The position numbers and the translations under genes are program-made. Of a stretch of DNA of 64,000 nucleotides, positions 1-8,545 are shown piece after piece. Origin of the DNA: Akkermansia muciniphila (GTDB lineage: Bacteria; Verrucomicrobiota; Verrucomicrobiia; Verrucomicrobiales; Akkermansiaceae); the NCBI RefSeq assembly GCF_018709685.1, contig NZ_JABDHQ010000008.1:79431-143430 (forward strand), written 5' to 3'. Within the stretch, counting starts at the first letter, position 1; every line of letters starts with the position of its first letter. The notes beneath the pieces were generated by a model. The model did not search any database. It saw only the letters and a list, made by a program, of their open reading frames with translations, and was not told the DNA's origin.

Positions 1-413
1 AAAAATACTGCTGGGCGGTACCGTATGCCGGAAAACAGCACAGTCCGGATTACAATATCCTGATCACCCGGATGTTCCATGACATCAGCCGCAATGAGCT
101 GCGCCTGGGCGCGGAAGCCGGCCTCCTTTCCTTCCACCGGAGCTCCGGAACGGAACAGTTCCTGTACGTGGAGGTGGAAGCGACAAAGAAAGACGCCCGG
201 CAGCTGAAGGAAATCATGCGCCTTCCGGCAGCCGCCTTCCTCTGCGCCATCACGCAGGAAAGCGGCATCGGGAAAGCCCCCCTTGTCTTTCCGGAACTTT
301 TCGCACGGGGGTATGATAAAATCATCATGGAAACGGAGTTGTTTTCCGGAGATTACGATGTGGCGCACCCCAAATTCGAACTGAGGTGCTCCCTCCCCCC
401 GGAAGAGAAGTGA
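1..413 (+). CDS. Unidentified protein, C-terminal part (cut by window edge)
   Basis: The reading frame is open from base 3 and ends with TGA at 411-413, so this is the 3' end of a gene that begins outside the window. About 136 residues are visible. I do not recognise the family. The visible part has no obvious membrane segment, signal peptide or cysteine cluster; it is a mixed-charge soluble-looking domain with an Ile/Met-rich stretch (YDKIIMETELF) shortly before the end. Internal ATGs such as the one at 72 are probably not the start, because the frame continues upstream without a stop. Confidence 0.6.
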   Translation, partial: KYCWAVPYAGKQHSPDYNILITRMFHDISRNELRLGAEAGLLSFHRSSGTEQFLYVEVEATKKDARQLKEIMRLPAAAFLCAITQESGIGKAPLVFPELFARGYDKIIMETELFSGDYDVAHPKFELRCSLPPEEK

Positions 414-609
414 AACGGAAGGATTCTCCCGGAACAGGCAACGGGTTAAGGAGATGTAAAAACGCGGCCTTGGCATCCGGGGTTCCCGGTCCGCGCTCCT
501 GCCGCCCTGCGGGAGAGCCGGAACGCCCGTTCAGGCTCACTGGCACGGAGTCTCCGGAAGTTTCATGAAATGGCATTGCATTTCCCCATTCAGCATATAA
601 AATAATGGG
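414..609. other. Intergenic region before the pdh cluster
   Basis: This 196-base stretch separates the truncated first gene from pdhA. Only a short frame with no recognisable content lies in it, and I see no convincing hairpin followed by a T-run. The last 25 bases are AT-rich (around CATATAAAATAATG) and are the likely promoter and leader region of pdhA. Confidence 0.4.
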
Positions 610-1611
610 GTGGCACATTGCGACACTAAACAACCGGACCTGAAGGAAAGCGCCGTCAAGGCTTACAAGGCCATGTTGCTGGCGCGGGCTTTTGACACAA
701 AAATTTCCAGCCTGTATAAAGCGGGCAAAATCACGGGCGGCGTTTACCTGGGCCGCGGCCATGAAGCGATTGCCGCCTGCGGAGGCGTTTTCCTGACTTC
801 CGGGTATGATGTGATCGCCCCGTTCATCCGGGAACAGGCGGCGCGCATCACCTGGGGGGAACCGATTATTGAAGCGGCGCGCTCCTACCTGGGCTCCGCC
901 CTGGGCTACATGAAGGGACGGGACGGGAACGTGCACCGCGGGCTCCCCGCGGAAGGGTACATGGCCCCCATCAGCCATCTGGGCAGCACGGTTGCCTTCG
1001 TCATCGGCTGCCTGTTCGCCAAGCGCCTGGACGGCAAGCTGCCCGGCCCCGTGGGCGTAGCTTTCTGCGGAGACGGCACCACCTCCACCGGGGCCTTCCA
1101 TGAAGCGGCCAACATGGCGAACGTGGAACAACTGCCGCTGGTGCTCGTAGTGACCAACAATCAATTTGCCTATTCCACGCCCAATGTCCGGGAATTCGGG
1201 GAAGCCTCCCTGGCGGACAGGGGCCGCGGCTACGGCTTCACCGTGCATGAAACGGACGGCACGGACTTCATGGCCACGCTGGAGACGTTCCACGCCGCCG
1301 TCAGCAACGCGAGGAAAGGCCTGGGCCCCCAGTGGGTGCTTGCCAAGACCCTGCGCATGTGCGGCCACGGCGAACATGACGACGCCTCCTACATCCCCCG
1401 GGAGCTGAAGGAAGAGTATAACAAGAAAGACCCCGTGGTTATTGCGGAGCGCCAGCTTCTGGAAGCCGGGTGGCTGACGCCGGAAGAAGTGGCGGACCTG
1501 AAAAAGCAGTATGCAGATGAAGTGCAGCTGGCCGTGGCTACCGCCCAGCGGGAGCCGGAACCGGACCCCTTCCGGGAAGACTGGAACGCCACGGTATGGA
1601 GACCTTATTAA
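610..1611 (+). CDS. pdhA: Pyruvate dehydrogenase E1 component, alpha subunit
   Basis: Thiamine-diphosphate-dependent alpha subunit of the 2-oxoacid dehydrogenase E1, which decarboxylates pyruvate and acetylates the lipoyl group of E2 in the cytoplasm. The 333-residue protein has the ThDP-binding motif as GDG at 154-156 followed by NN at 183-184, and the family segment KGRDGNVH near 102-109. A GTG start is used because no in-frame ATG precedes the conserved N-terminus; the next in-frame ATG would remove about 21 residues. The E1 beta gene follows after 21 bases and E2 after that, so the complex is built from one transcript. Substrate could also be acetoin or a branched-chain 2-oxoacid; pyruvate is the default inference. 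Confidence 0.88.
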   Translation: MAHCDTKQPDLKESAVKAYKAMLLARAFDTKISSLYKAGKITGGVYLGRGHEAIAACGGVFLTSGYDVIAPFIREQAARITWGEPIIEAARSYLGSALGYMKGRDGNVHRGLPAEGYMAPISHLGSTVAFVIGCLFAKRLDGKLPGPVGVAFCGDGTTSTGAFHEAANMANVEQLPLVLVVTNNQFAYSTPNVREFGEASLADRGRGYGFTVHETDGTDFMATLETFHAAVSNARKGLGPQWVLAKTLRMCGHGEHDDASYIPRELKEEYNKKDPVVIAERQLLEAGWLTPEEVADLKKQYADEVQLAVATAQREPEPDPFREDWNATVWRPY

Positions 1612-1632
1612 GCCTGCAAACGGAATATTCCC

Positions 1633-2607
1633 ATGAGCGTAACATACATTGATGCCATTCACGACGCCCAGAAAGACCTGCTGACGGAAGACAAGGACGT
1701 TTTCCTGTACGGACAGGACATAGGCGTTTTCGGCGGCGCTTTCAAAGCGACCAAGGGCCTCAAGGAGCTGTTCCCGGACCGGGTGATTGACGCTCCCATC
1801 AGTGAGGACGCCATGGCCGGCATGGTCACCGGGGCCGCCGTCATGGGCAAGAAGCCCATTATGGAAGTCCAGTTTGCGGATTTCAGCACCATCGCTTTCA
1901 ACCAGATCGTCAACATGGCGGCCACCCATTACTACCGCACGGGCATTCCGGCCAATATCACGGTACGCCTGCCCTGCGGCGGAACGCCCGGCACGGGCCC
2001 CTTCCACAGCCAGAGCCTGGAAGCCCTGTTCGCCCATTATCCGGGCCTGCACGTGATGACCCCGGCCACCGTGGCTGATGCCTACTGGATGCTGCGCCAG
2101 GCCGTGGAAGTGCCTGATCCCGTCATCTTTCTGGAGCACAAGTTCCTGTACCGCTGGCTGAAGGCGGAGGACAACTACCGGGAAGCCCCGGTCGTCCCCT
2201 TCGGCATGGCCCGCATCGCCCGCACCGGGAAGCACGCCACCGTAGTGGCGTACAGCGCCATGGTGCCGGAAGCCGTGCGCGCGGCGGACCTGCTCGCCAA
2301 GGAGAGCGGTTATGAAGTGGAAGTAGTGGACCTCCGCACGGTGCGCCCGCTGGACATGGATACCGTCATCGCCTCCGTAGCGCGCACCGGGCGCGTCCTG
2401 GTCATCGGGGAAGACTTCCCGTGGGGAGGCGTCACGGCGGAAGTGGTTTCCCGCATTGTGGCGGAGGGGTTCCATCTGCTGGACGCCCCGCCCCAGCGGC
2501 TCAACGCCAAGGACACCCCCATTCCCCAGCACCCCAACCTCTGGAAGGCCCACCGCCCCACGATGGAATCCATTGCGGCCTCCATCCGTCACCTTTTATC
2601 CATCTGA
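1633..2607 (+). CDS. pdhB: Pyruvate dehydrogenase E1 component, beta subunit
   Basis: Beta subunit of the heterotetrameric E1; together with the alpha subunit it forms the ThDP active site. The 324-residue length is typical of the family. Recognisable blocks are YGQDIGVFGGAFKAT near the N-terminus, the PISEDAMAGM segment that contains the active-site Glu region, the PCGGTPGTGPFHSQSLEA block, and the C-terminal transketolase-type domain (VEVVDLRTVRPLD, then VLVIGEDFPWGG). ATG at 1633 begins 21 bases after pdhA and the stop is 18 bases before pdhC, supporting co-transcription. Confidence 0.9.
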   Translation: MSVTYIDAIHDAQKDLLTEDKDVFLYGQDIGVFGGAFKATKGLKELFPDRVIDAPISEDAMAGMVTGAAVMGKKPIMEVQFADFSTIAFNQIVNMAATHYYRTGIPANITVRLPCGGTPGTGPFHSQSLEALFAHYPGLHVMTPATVADAYWMLRQAVEVPDPVIFLEHKFLYRWLKAEDNYREAPVVPFGMARIARTGKHATVVAYSAMVPEAVRAADLLAKESGYEVEVVDLRTVRPLDMDTVIASVARTGRVLVIGEDFPWGGVTAEVVSRIVAEGFHLLDAPPQRLNAKDTPIPQHPNLWKAHRPTMESIAASIRHLLSI

Positions 2608-2625
2608 TACAACCCAGTTTCCACC

Positions 2626-3894
2626 ATGCCTAAAGTACCCATTCTGATGCCCCAGCTCGGGGATTCCATTGCGGAAGCCACCGTGCTGCGCCTGCTGGCG
2701 GCCCAGGGCGCCACCGTAGAAGCCGACCAGGAAATCTTTGAGGTAGAGACCAACAAGGCCACCATGGGCGTCACCACCATGTGCGGCGGCGTCCTGAGCG
2801 AAGTGTTTATCAAGGAAGGGGAATCCGTCGTGGTCGGCGCCTGCATGGCCATGATTGACGCCACGGAGGAGGAGATTGAGCGTTCCGGGGCCACCCCCGC
2901 CGGTGAATCGCCTTCCCTTCCGGCCAGTCCGGAATCCGTGCCCCAGCCCGTGCCCGCCCCAGCCAGCCAGGAGGACAAGCCCGCCGGGGTGCACTTCGGC
3001 GTGACGGGGGAATCCTACCAGGAAAACGGCACGGACCTGAAAGTCCAGCCCAGCGTGCGCGGCCTTCCGGTGCCCGCCGGCATGAAGGGCGCGCATTACA
3101 TGTCCCCGCGCATGAAGGCGCGCATGGATGAACTGGGCATGAGCGCCTCGGACATTGCCTTCATTTCCGGCTCCGGAGCCGGAGGCCGCGTCACCATTGA
3201 CGATCTGGAAGAATTCCTGGAATACGTAAGCCAGTGGCCGCACCGCAAGGCCTCCTCCATGCGGCTGGCCGTGGCGGACGCCATGCGCCGGAGCTGGACG
3301 CGCCCCCTGGCCTCCGCCGGGCGCCCGGTCTTCATGGACCCCCTCATCAAGCACAGGCAGCATTCCCCGCTGCGGCCCGGCATCACCCTGTACTTTGCCC
3401 GCGCCCTGGCCCTGGCCCTGGCGGAAAGCCCGGAATGCGCCGGCTACCTGGTAGGGGAAAACATCCTCTCTCCCAAGACCATTGACATCGGCATCGCCGC
3501 GCAGGTGGCGGACGGAGTCATGGTACCCGTGCTCCGCCGCGTGAACGAACGGACGATGGAAGAGCTGCTGGAGGACTACAACCGGCTGATCGCCCAGGCG
3601 CGCCGCCGCAGGCTGGCGCCGGAAGACAGCACGGGCGGCATCGCCACGGTCACCAACTTCGGCGGCTTCGGCCTCACGTTTGCCGCGCCCATGCCCATGC
3701 CCAGCGAATCCCTCATCCTGGGGGTGGGGGCCGTCACCAAGACTCCGGTCTGGAGCGACGAGGTGGAGGCGTTCATTCCCATTTCCAAGGCCAACATCGT
3801 GGCTACGGGGGACCACCGCGTGGTGGACGGCGCGGACATCGGCCGCCTGCTCATGCGCGTGTCGGAACTTCTCCAGCGCCCGGAATACCTGTAA
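2626..3894 (+). CDS. pdhC: Dihydrolipoamide acetyltransferase (E2) of pyruvate dehydrogenase
   Basis: E2 core that accepts the acetyl group on lipoyl-lysine and passes it to coenzyme A. The 422-residue protein has a single N-terminal lipoyl domain (about 1-80, lipoylated Lys44 in ETNKA, where most families have ETDKA), a Pro/Ala/Glu-rich linker (about 85-120), a peripheral-subunit-binding domain (about 159-198, MSPRMKARM through GGRVTIDDLEEFL), and a catalytic domain ending with HRVVDG (His397 to Gly402), the acyltransferase active-site motif. No E3 (lipoamide dehydrogenase) gene is nearby, so E3 must be supplied from elsewhere. Confidence 0.9.
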   Translation: MPKVPILMPQLGDSIAEATVLRLLAAQGATVEADQEIFEVETNKATMGVTTMCGGVLSEVFIKEGESVVVGACMAMIDATEEEIERSGATPAGESPSLPASPESVPQPVPAPASQEDKPAGVHFGVTGESYQENGTDLKVQPSVRGLPVPAGMKGAHYMSPRMKARMDELGMSASDIAFISGSGAGGRVTIDDLEEFLEYVSQWPHRKASSMRLAVADAMRRSWTRPLASAGRPVFMDPLIKHRQHSPLRPGITLYFARALALALAESPECAGYLVGENILSPKTIDIGIAAQVADGVMVPVLRRVNERTMEELLEDYNRLIAQARRRRLAPEDSTGGIATVTNFGGFGLTFAAPMPMPSESLILGVGAVTKTPVWSDEVEAFIPISKANIVATGDHRVVDGADIGRLLMRVSELLQRPEYL

Positions 3895-3926
3895 CCAGCC
3901 TCCCGTTCCCGCACGCTTCACGCCGC

Positions 3927-4790
3927 ATGACGACCAACCCGCCCGTATTAGGCCTGGTAGCCGGAGACGGCCTCTACCCGGAATACATTGTCCGGGGGGC
4001 GCGCCGCCGGACGCCGGAGCTGCGCATTGTGGCCGTGGGTTTCAAGGGGGAGACCAATCCCGCCGTCATCCCCCTGTGCGACGTTTACCGGGAGTTCAGC
4101 GTGGGGCAGCTCACCAAGCCGTTCTCCTTCCTGAAAAAGCACGGCGTGCAGAACGTCATCATGGCCGGAGGCATCAACCCCAAGAATATTCTTTCCCTCC
4201 GTCCGGACCTGCGCGCCCTTTCCGTGCTGATGCGCATGCCGGAGAAAAACGCGGATTCCCTGCTGGGAGCCGTCATCACGGAGGCGGAAAAGGAAGGCTT
4301 CACCATCCTGCCCGCCTTCACGTACATGGAAGAGCACATGCCGCAGCCGGGCCACATCGCCGGACCGCGGCCCACGCCCGAACAATGGGAGGATGCCGTC
4401 TTCGGCATGCAGATGGCCAAGGAAATCACGCGCCTCCACATCGGCCAGTCCGTCATCGTGCACCATGGCACCGTGGTGGCCGTGGAAGCCATTGAAGGCA
4501 CCAACAACTGCATCCGCCGCGGCGGCGAGCTGGGCAACGGCAAACCCGCCACGCTGGCCAAAGTAGCCCGCCTGGGGCATGATATGCGCTTTGACATACC
4601 CACCGTCGGCCCCGTCACCATTCAGACGTGCGCGGAATGCGGCATCAGGCAAATCGCCCTGGAAGCGGGAAAAACCATCCTGCTGGAACGGGACCGGGTG
4701 GAGCAGCTGTGCAAGAAGCATAAGATCAGCCTGCACGCCCTCCAGCTTCCGGAAGAAGGCGCCCCTCCTCCGGCAAACCAGCCTTCATAG
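3927..4790 (+). CDS. lpxI: UDP-2,3-diacylglucosamine pyrophosphatase LpxI
   Basis: LpxI (DUF1009 family) hydrolyses UDP-2,3-diacylglucosamine to lipid X and UMP in lipid A synthesis, replacing LpxH in some lineages. The 287-residue protein shows the N-terminal GLVAGDGLYPEYI segment, the NVIMAGGINPKN block, and the C-terminal DMRFDIPTVGP stretch that carries a conserved Asp in the family. It starts 32 bases after pdhC on the same strand and could share its transcript, although the pathways are unrelated. It implies an outer membrane with lipid A. Confidence 0.85.
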   Translation: MTTNPPVLGLVAGDGLYPEYIVRGARRRTPELRIVAVGFKGETNPAVIPLCDVYREFSVGQLTKPFSFLKKHGVQNVIMAGGINPKNILSLRPDLRALSVLMRMPEKNADSLLGAVITEAEKEGFTILPAFTYMEEHMPQPGHIAGPRPTPEQWEDAVFGMQMAKEITRLHIGQSVIVHHGTVVAVEAIEGTNNCIRRGGELGNGKPATLAKVARLGHDMRFDIPTVGPVTIQTCAECGIRQIALEAGKTILLERDRVEQLCKKHKISLHALQLPEEGAPPPANQPS

Positions 4791-4878
4791 AAATCCCCCT
4801 GCCCGGGAAACCCGGACAAGGGGAAATCATTCCGCATACGGGATGCAGAATAAAAAACGGCTTATTCACTCGCCGGAA

Positions 4879-5121
4879 TTAAGCGTCTTTGTCCTTGTGC
4901 ATCATGGATTTGGTCTTGTCACTTACACCGGAAGCCATATCCTTGACGCCTTCCTTGCCCTTTTCGTAGGCATCCTTCATCGCCTGCTTGCCCTCTTCCA
5001 TCTTTCCGGAAGCGGCATCCTTCATTGCCTGCTTGTCTTCTTCCATTTTTCCGGAAGCGGCATCTTTGGAGCAACCGCAGCCTTCATGCATATGGTTCAT
5101 ATGATCTTTGGAGTTACACAT
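4879..5121 (-). CDS. Small amphipathic repeat protein with Cys/His/Met-rich N-terminus
   Basis: An 80-residue protein with no signal peptide. Residues 2-17 are rich in Cys, His and Met (CNSKDHMNHMHEGCGC), which could bind a metal or thiols. The remainder is a charged Lys/Glu/Ala/Met helix-forming region with a repeat: AASGKMEEDKQAMKD is followed directly by AASGKMEEGKQAMKD, then related KEGVKD and SDKTKSM units. The style resembles LEA- or CsbD-like stress proteins, but I cannot assign it to either. It lies 33 bases downstream of the exported relative at 5155-5484 and is probably co-transcribed with it. Confidence 0.65.
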   Translation of the reverse strand: MCNSKDHMNHMHEGCGCSKDAASGKMEEDKQAMKDAASGKMEEGKQAMKDAYEKGKEGVKDMASGVSDKTKSMMHKDKDA

Positions 5122-5154
5122 AATAATTAAATGGTTTGTTTTTTATCGTTTGAA

Positions 5155-5484
5155 TTAACCGTTTTTCGCAGCGTCGCCAATGGCTTCGGCCTTATCGGCA
5201 GCCCTGTCAGCCGCATGGTCCACGGCTTCCTTGCTGTCCTGGTAAGTATCCTTGACGGCTTCCTTGCTTCTTTCGTAAGCGCCCTTCATCGCTTCCTTGC
5301 CTTCCTTCATTTTTTCAGAAGCGGCATCCTTGGCGGCTTTGGCGCCCTTTTTCATGTGGTCCTTGGCTTCGGCCATGTCCTTGTCACCCTTGGTGCAGGA
5401 ACCGCTGTTACAAGCGCTTTGGGCCAGGGCCACGACGGGAACTGCAACGGCTACCGCTGCTATAGCATATATCAATTTTTTCAT
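5155..5484 (-). CDS. Exported amphipathic repeat protein
   Basis: A 109-residue protein with a clear signal peptide (MKKLIYAIAAVAVAVPVVALA, cleavage expected before QSACN). The mature part starts with a CNSGSC pair and continues with Lys/Ala/Glu/Asp-rich repeats of about 11 residues (KDHMKKGAKAAKDAA, SEKMKEGKEAMKGAY, ERSKEAVKDTY, DSKEAVDHAADRAADKA), a pattern seen in LEA-like and YtxH-like proteins. It shares the CNS...C start and the KEAMK/AVKD units with the neighbouring cytoplasmic protein, so the two look like duplicates sent to different compartments. Function unknown; envelope stress protection is a guess. Confidence 0.7.
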   Translation of the reverse strand: MKKLIYAIAAVAVAVPVVALAQSACNSGSCTKGDKDMAEAKDHMKKGAKAAKDAASEKMKEGKEAMKGAYERSKEAVKDTYQDSKEAVDHAADRAADKAEAIGDAAKNG

Positions 5485-5562
5485 GACGTTGTTCTATTTG
5501 GATTCATTCCAATAGACCCTTTCTTCATGAAAAACTATGAATACAGTCGTGTCATTCTGCGT

Positions 5563-5889
5563 TCACTCCTGCAAATCAAAAGCCATAAACGCGGCAGAAG
5601 CAACGCAGTCCCGGCACGGAACGCGGCCTTCTTTTTTCAGCTCCCTGCAATGGGAATAACCCAGCTTTTCCACAAACCGCCGCTTCAGCTCCTCCCTTGA
5701 CTGCACGGGCGTGCACAGGAGGGCTCCATACAAGGCGCCGCATACCCCGTCAGGCGCTCTTCCCGTGCCGCACGCGGAGACGGCTTCCAGCAAATCCTCC
5801 CTTCCCAGCGCCGCGCAAACGGCCTGGGCGCAGTTGTGGCGCCAGGGTTCCGTGCGGAAGGTGGACAGCGCCTTTTCTTCAACGTTCAT
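5563..5889 (-). CDS. C_GCAxxG_C_C family redox-type protein
   Basis: A 108-residue Cys-rich protein. It begins with a helix containing NCAQAVCAALG, followed by a VSACGTGRAPDGVCGALYGALL segment matching the C-GCAxxG-type pattern and a C-terminal CRDCVASAA motif. These cysteines are characteristic of a small family of putative redox-active or metal-binding proteins common in anaerobes. I chose ATG at 5889 because the 47 upstream codons in the open frame lack family character and are Gly/Pro/Asp-rich. Its partner is unknown. Confidence 0.65.
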   Translation of the reverse strand: MNVEEKALSTFRTEPWRHNCAQAVCAALGREDLLEAVSACGTGRAPDGVCGALYGALLCTPVQSREELKRRFVEKLGYSHCRELKKEGRVPCRDCVASAAFMAFDLQE

Positions 5890-6026
5890 GCCCCCACTGT
5901 AGGCCCGGCCCCCTTCCGGGTCAAGAGCCCCGTCCTCCCTTCCATCCGCGAACTCCGCCGCCATATTCCGGATGGATTCCGGGGGCGGAGAATATAAGCC
6001 GTCCGGGAAACCGCCGGAAACGGCAT

Positions 6027-6731
6027 TCACTTTCCGGCAAGACGGTGGCTGGCCTCCAGGCGTGCGGCCAGTTCTTCAAAGGGAATGGTCCTGTCCAGAC
6101 AAAGGCTCACCCAGCTTTTCTTATTCATATGGTAGGCCGGAAAACGGCTGCGATGGTCCACAAGGCCGTCAAGCTCTCCGGGACAAACCCGCAAATTCAG
6201 CACCTCAACCCTCTCTTTGGAACTGCCGCCCAGCTTCAGCCGCGGCACAGCCAGAAAAACGGCATACCATTTTTCCGTGTCCTTCCGGCGCACAATGGCG
6301 CTCCCCGGCGACTTGCGCCACAGGAATTCCAGTTTGTCCCCGTAAACCTCCCGGACGTGAGCGACGAGGCTGCGGGCAGGATCGCCGTGGAAGAAATCAG
6401 GCTCAAAGCAGCATTCAGCCACATGCCACAGTTCTTCCTCATATTCCCTCCGGAGCGCCCTTTCCTGCAACTTGTCTGCCGCCTCCCGGGCTGAATGACG
6501 GATGTCCCTCCCGTCTGCATCATGCATTGCCACGCAGACGGAACCGTCCGCGTGTATTTCAAATTCCATGCGGCGGCGGCCATTCAGCAGTTTTGTCCGG
6601 TACAGAAAACCGTTTTCTCCGCGAACGCAGCCGAAGGGGAGCAGCTTTTCCTCACACAGTTTCCTGTCTCTGAAAACGCGCTCCACGGCTTTTTCATACC
6701 AGGTTTTCCGGGGAATGCGGTGAAAGAACAT
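6027..6731 (-). CDS. MmcQ/YjbR-like protein
   Basis: A 234-residue protein whose C-terminal half matches the YjbR double-wing DNA-binding-type fold: FLWRKSPGSAIVRRKDTEKWYAVFL, then a segment on recognising Leu-Arg-Val-Cys-Pro, and near the end FPAYHMNKKSWVSL. The N-terminal half (WYEKAVERVFRDRKLCEEK onward) is an additional domain commonly attached in longer members. ATG at 6731 is chosen because the open frame upstream carries no family sequence. Biological role is not established for the family. Confidence 0.65.
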   Translation of the reverse strand: MFFHRIPRKTWYEKAVERVFRDRKLCEEKLLPFGCVRGENGFLYRTKLLNGRRRMEFEIHADGSVCVAMHDADGRDIRHSAREAADKLQERALRREYEEELWHVAECCFEPDFFHGDPARSLVAHVREVYGDKLEFLWRKSPGSAIVRRKDTEKWYAVFLAVPRLKLGGSSKERVEVLNLRVCPGELDGLVDHRSRFPAYHMNKKSWVSLCLDRTIPFEELAARLEASHRLAGK

Positions 6732-6887
6732 AGGAGAAATGGAGTTGAAGGCGGCGCAGGAATGGAGAAACGTCACCCGCACCCCTTGCGGACGTGCAGG
6801 ACCGGGAGAAGCCATGATAAAACCGCACAAGAACGGTACAAGCCAAAAAACCTGCGCCTCCTGTCCGGGCACGCACCGGAAAAGGCT

Positions 6888-7682
6888 TTACCGTCCCGTC
6901 AGCAGGTACCACACAAACAGGCTGTTATGCTTCACGTACCGCTTGAGCAGTCTTCCCGGCTCCCGGTAAATGCGGTACAGCCATTCCAGGCCGTTCCTCT
7001 GCATCCAGCGGGGAGCGCGTTTCACCGTTCCGGCATGGAAGGCGAACGCCGCGCCCACGCCTACATAAACCGCCGGGGGCAGCAGTCCCTTCTGCTCCGC
7101 CATCCACCGTTCCTGCTTGGGACAGCCCAGGCCCACCCAGACCACATTGGCCCCGCTTGAAGCGACGGCCTCCCTCATGGCCTTCCGGTCTTCCTCCGTC
7201 CAGGAACGGAAGGGCGGGGAATAGACGCCGGCCAGATGAAAAGCGGGATGCTTCTCCTTTAAGACGGCGGCCAGAACTTCCAGCATTTCTTCATCCCCGC
7301 CCAGCAGAAAATGGCGCAGCTCCGGATAAGCGGCATTCGCCCTGACCAGCGCTTCCATCAAATCCGGCCCGCTTACGCGTTCCGCGGCCCTTTCTCCGGC
7401 GGAAAGCCCCCGGTTCAGCTTCCACACCACGGGCATTCCGTCCGGGCAAACTACGTCCATCTTTTCCAGCACGGCTCCGTAATCCGGGTCGTGCACGCCG
7501 AGGGTCATCACGTGCACATCCGCGGCGGCGACCAGGCACGGGACCTGCGCTTCCCGCGCATGCTCCGCCAGGACGCGGCTCATTTCCTCCACGGAACTGA
7601 CAGCCACGGGAAAGCCGAACACCTTCCTGGTCTCGCACGGAATCCGTCCGCCGGGCTGGTCAGGATCGTTTGGAGGAGTCAT
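6888..7682 (-). CDS. WecG/TagA/CpsF family glycosyltransferase
   Basis: A 264-residue member of the GT26 family, which transfers N-acetylmannosamine-type sugars to lipid-linked intermediates in cell-surface polysaccharide synthesis. Visible family blocks are AADVHVMTLGVHDPDY, the VCPDGMPVVW motif containing the conserved Asp-Gly, the SGPDLMEAL segment, the LLGGDEEML Rossmann-type motif, and the C-terminal VWVGLGCPKQERW and YVGVGAAFAFHAGTVKRAP blocks. Length is close to E. coli WecG. No other polysaccharide genes are adjacent, so the acceptor polymer cannot be inferred from context. Confidence 0.85.
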   Translation of the reverse strand: MTPPNDPDQPGGRIPCETRKVFGFPVAVSSVEEMSRVLAEHAREAQVPCLVAAADVHVMTLGVHDPDYGAVLEKMDVVCPDGMPVVWKLNRGLSAGERAAERVSGPDLMEALVRANAAYPELRHFLLGGDEEMLEVLAAVLKEKHPAFHLAGVYSPPFRSWTEEDRKAMREAVASSGANVVWVGLGCPKQERWMAEQKGLLPPAVYVGVGAAFAFHAGTVKRAPRWMQRNGLEWLYRIYREPGRLLKRYVKHNSLFVWYLLTGR

Positions 7683-7707
7683 GGCCTGATGGGAATGAAA
7701 GAGGAAA

Positions 7708-8481
7708 TTACGGCAGGGACAGCCTCAGGCCGTCATAAGCCGGAATAACGTTCTCCGGCAGTTTGCCGGAAAGAATATGGTAATCCATGTCATGGGACAT
7801 GTGGGTCAGCACGGCGCGCCGGGGCCGGATGGCGGCAATGGCGGCCAGGGATTCCTCCAGGCACAGGTGCGTGGGGTGCAGATGGTAGCGCAAGCCGTCA
7901 ATAATCAGCAGGTCCACCCCTTTCATGGCTTCCAGGGAGGCCTCCGGAATGCTTTTCACATCCGGCATGTACGCCAGCCGCTGCCCTTCCGCCTCCAGCA
8001 CGTAGGCATAAGTCTCCACCCCGGCATGCATGACGGGAAGAGGCGTCACCAGAACACCGCCCACGCGGAACGGCTCCGCCACCTCGTGAGGTTCCGGCCT
8101 GACGTAGCCGCTCCGGGCCGTTTTCGGTTCAAACGCCCAGCCGTACATGGTCCGCAGGGCCTCCATCGTCTGCGGGGAGGCATACAGGGGCAGGCCGCCG
8201 GACCTGCGCCAGCAGAAGGCGCGCAGATCGTCAAACCCGCCCACATGGTCCACATGGGCGTGCGTGTACAGCACGGCATCCACGTCCGTAATGTTTTCCC
8301 GCAGGGCCTGCTGGCGCAGGTCCGGGGAGGAATCCAGCAGAATGCGGGTGCCCGCGGCTTCCACGTAAATTGAGGAACGCAACCGCTTGTTCCTGGGATC
8401 CGGCGATGTGCAGACCGCACAGGAGCAACCTATCTGGGGAACTCCGGTGGATGTCCCGGTACCCAGAAAGAGAATGTTCAT
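7708..8481 (-). CDS. PhnP-like metallo-beta-lactamase-fold hydrolase
   Basis: A 257-residue hydrolase starting MNILFLGTGTSTGVPQ. The metal site is HAHVDH (His74, His76, Asp78, His79), with further family positions in VMHAGVETYAY and the C-terminal THMSHDMDY. The CSCAVC cluster near residues 19-24 matches the Zn-binding cysteines that PhnP-type phosphodiesterases carry near the N-terminus. PhnP itself cleaves cyclic ribose phosphates in phosphonate use, but no phn genes are nearby, so the substrate is open. ATG at 8481 is 64 bases from the divergent recN start; a shared promoter region is likely. Confidence 0.8.
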   Translation of the reverse strand: MNILFLGTGTSTGVPQIGCSCAVCTSPDPRNKRLRSSIYVEAAGTRILLDSSPDLRQQALRENITDVDAVLYTHAHVDHVGGFDDLRAFCWRRSGGLPLYASPQTMEALRTMYGWAFEPKTARSGYVRPEPHEVAEPFRVGGVLVTPLPVMHAGVETYAYVLEAEGQRLAYMPDVKSIPEASLEAMKGVDLLIIDGLRYHLHPTHLCLEESLAAIAAIRPRRAVLTHMSHDMDYHILSGKLPENVIPAYDGLRLSLP

Positions 8482-8545
8482 CACAGAGGTCATGATTGCG
8501 TTTAGAGCGAATGATGCCATAATGCATTCAAAATCCAAAGCCCGA

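Noticed and set aside
325..2592. 755-codon minus-strand frame opposite pdhA and pdhB
   Set aside because: It is antisense to clearly conserved enzymes, its sequence is Gly/His/Arg-rich low-quality text, and it exists because of GC-rich third codon positions.
2596..3921. 441-codon minus-strand frame opposite pdhC
   Set aside because: Same reason; the plus strand encodes lipoyl, subunit-binding and catalytic domains.
4794..4828. Hairpin after lpxI as a terminator
   Set aside because: Imperfect stem and no T-run on the plus strand, so I did not list it as a terminator.
5887..6030. N-terminal extension of the C_GCAxx protein
   Set aside because: The extra codons are Gly/Pro/Asp-rich and unrelated to the family; the ATG at 5889 gives the conserved start.
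8387..8545. Upstream extension of recN
   Set aside because: It overlaps the divergent PhnP-like gene, and MLTLLKIRNLALVD at 8546 is the conserved RecN start.
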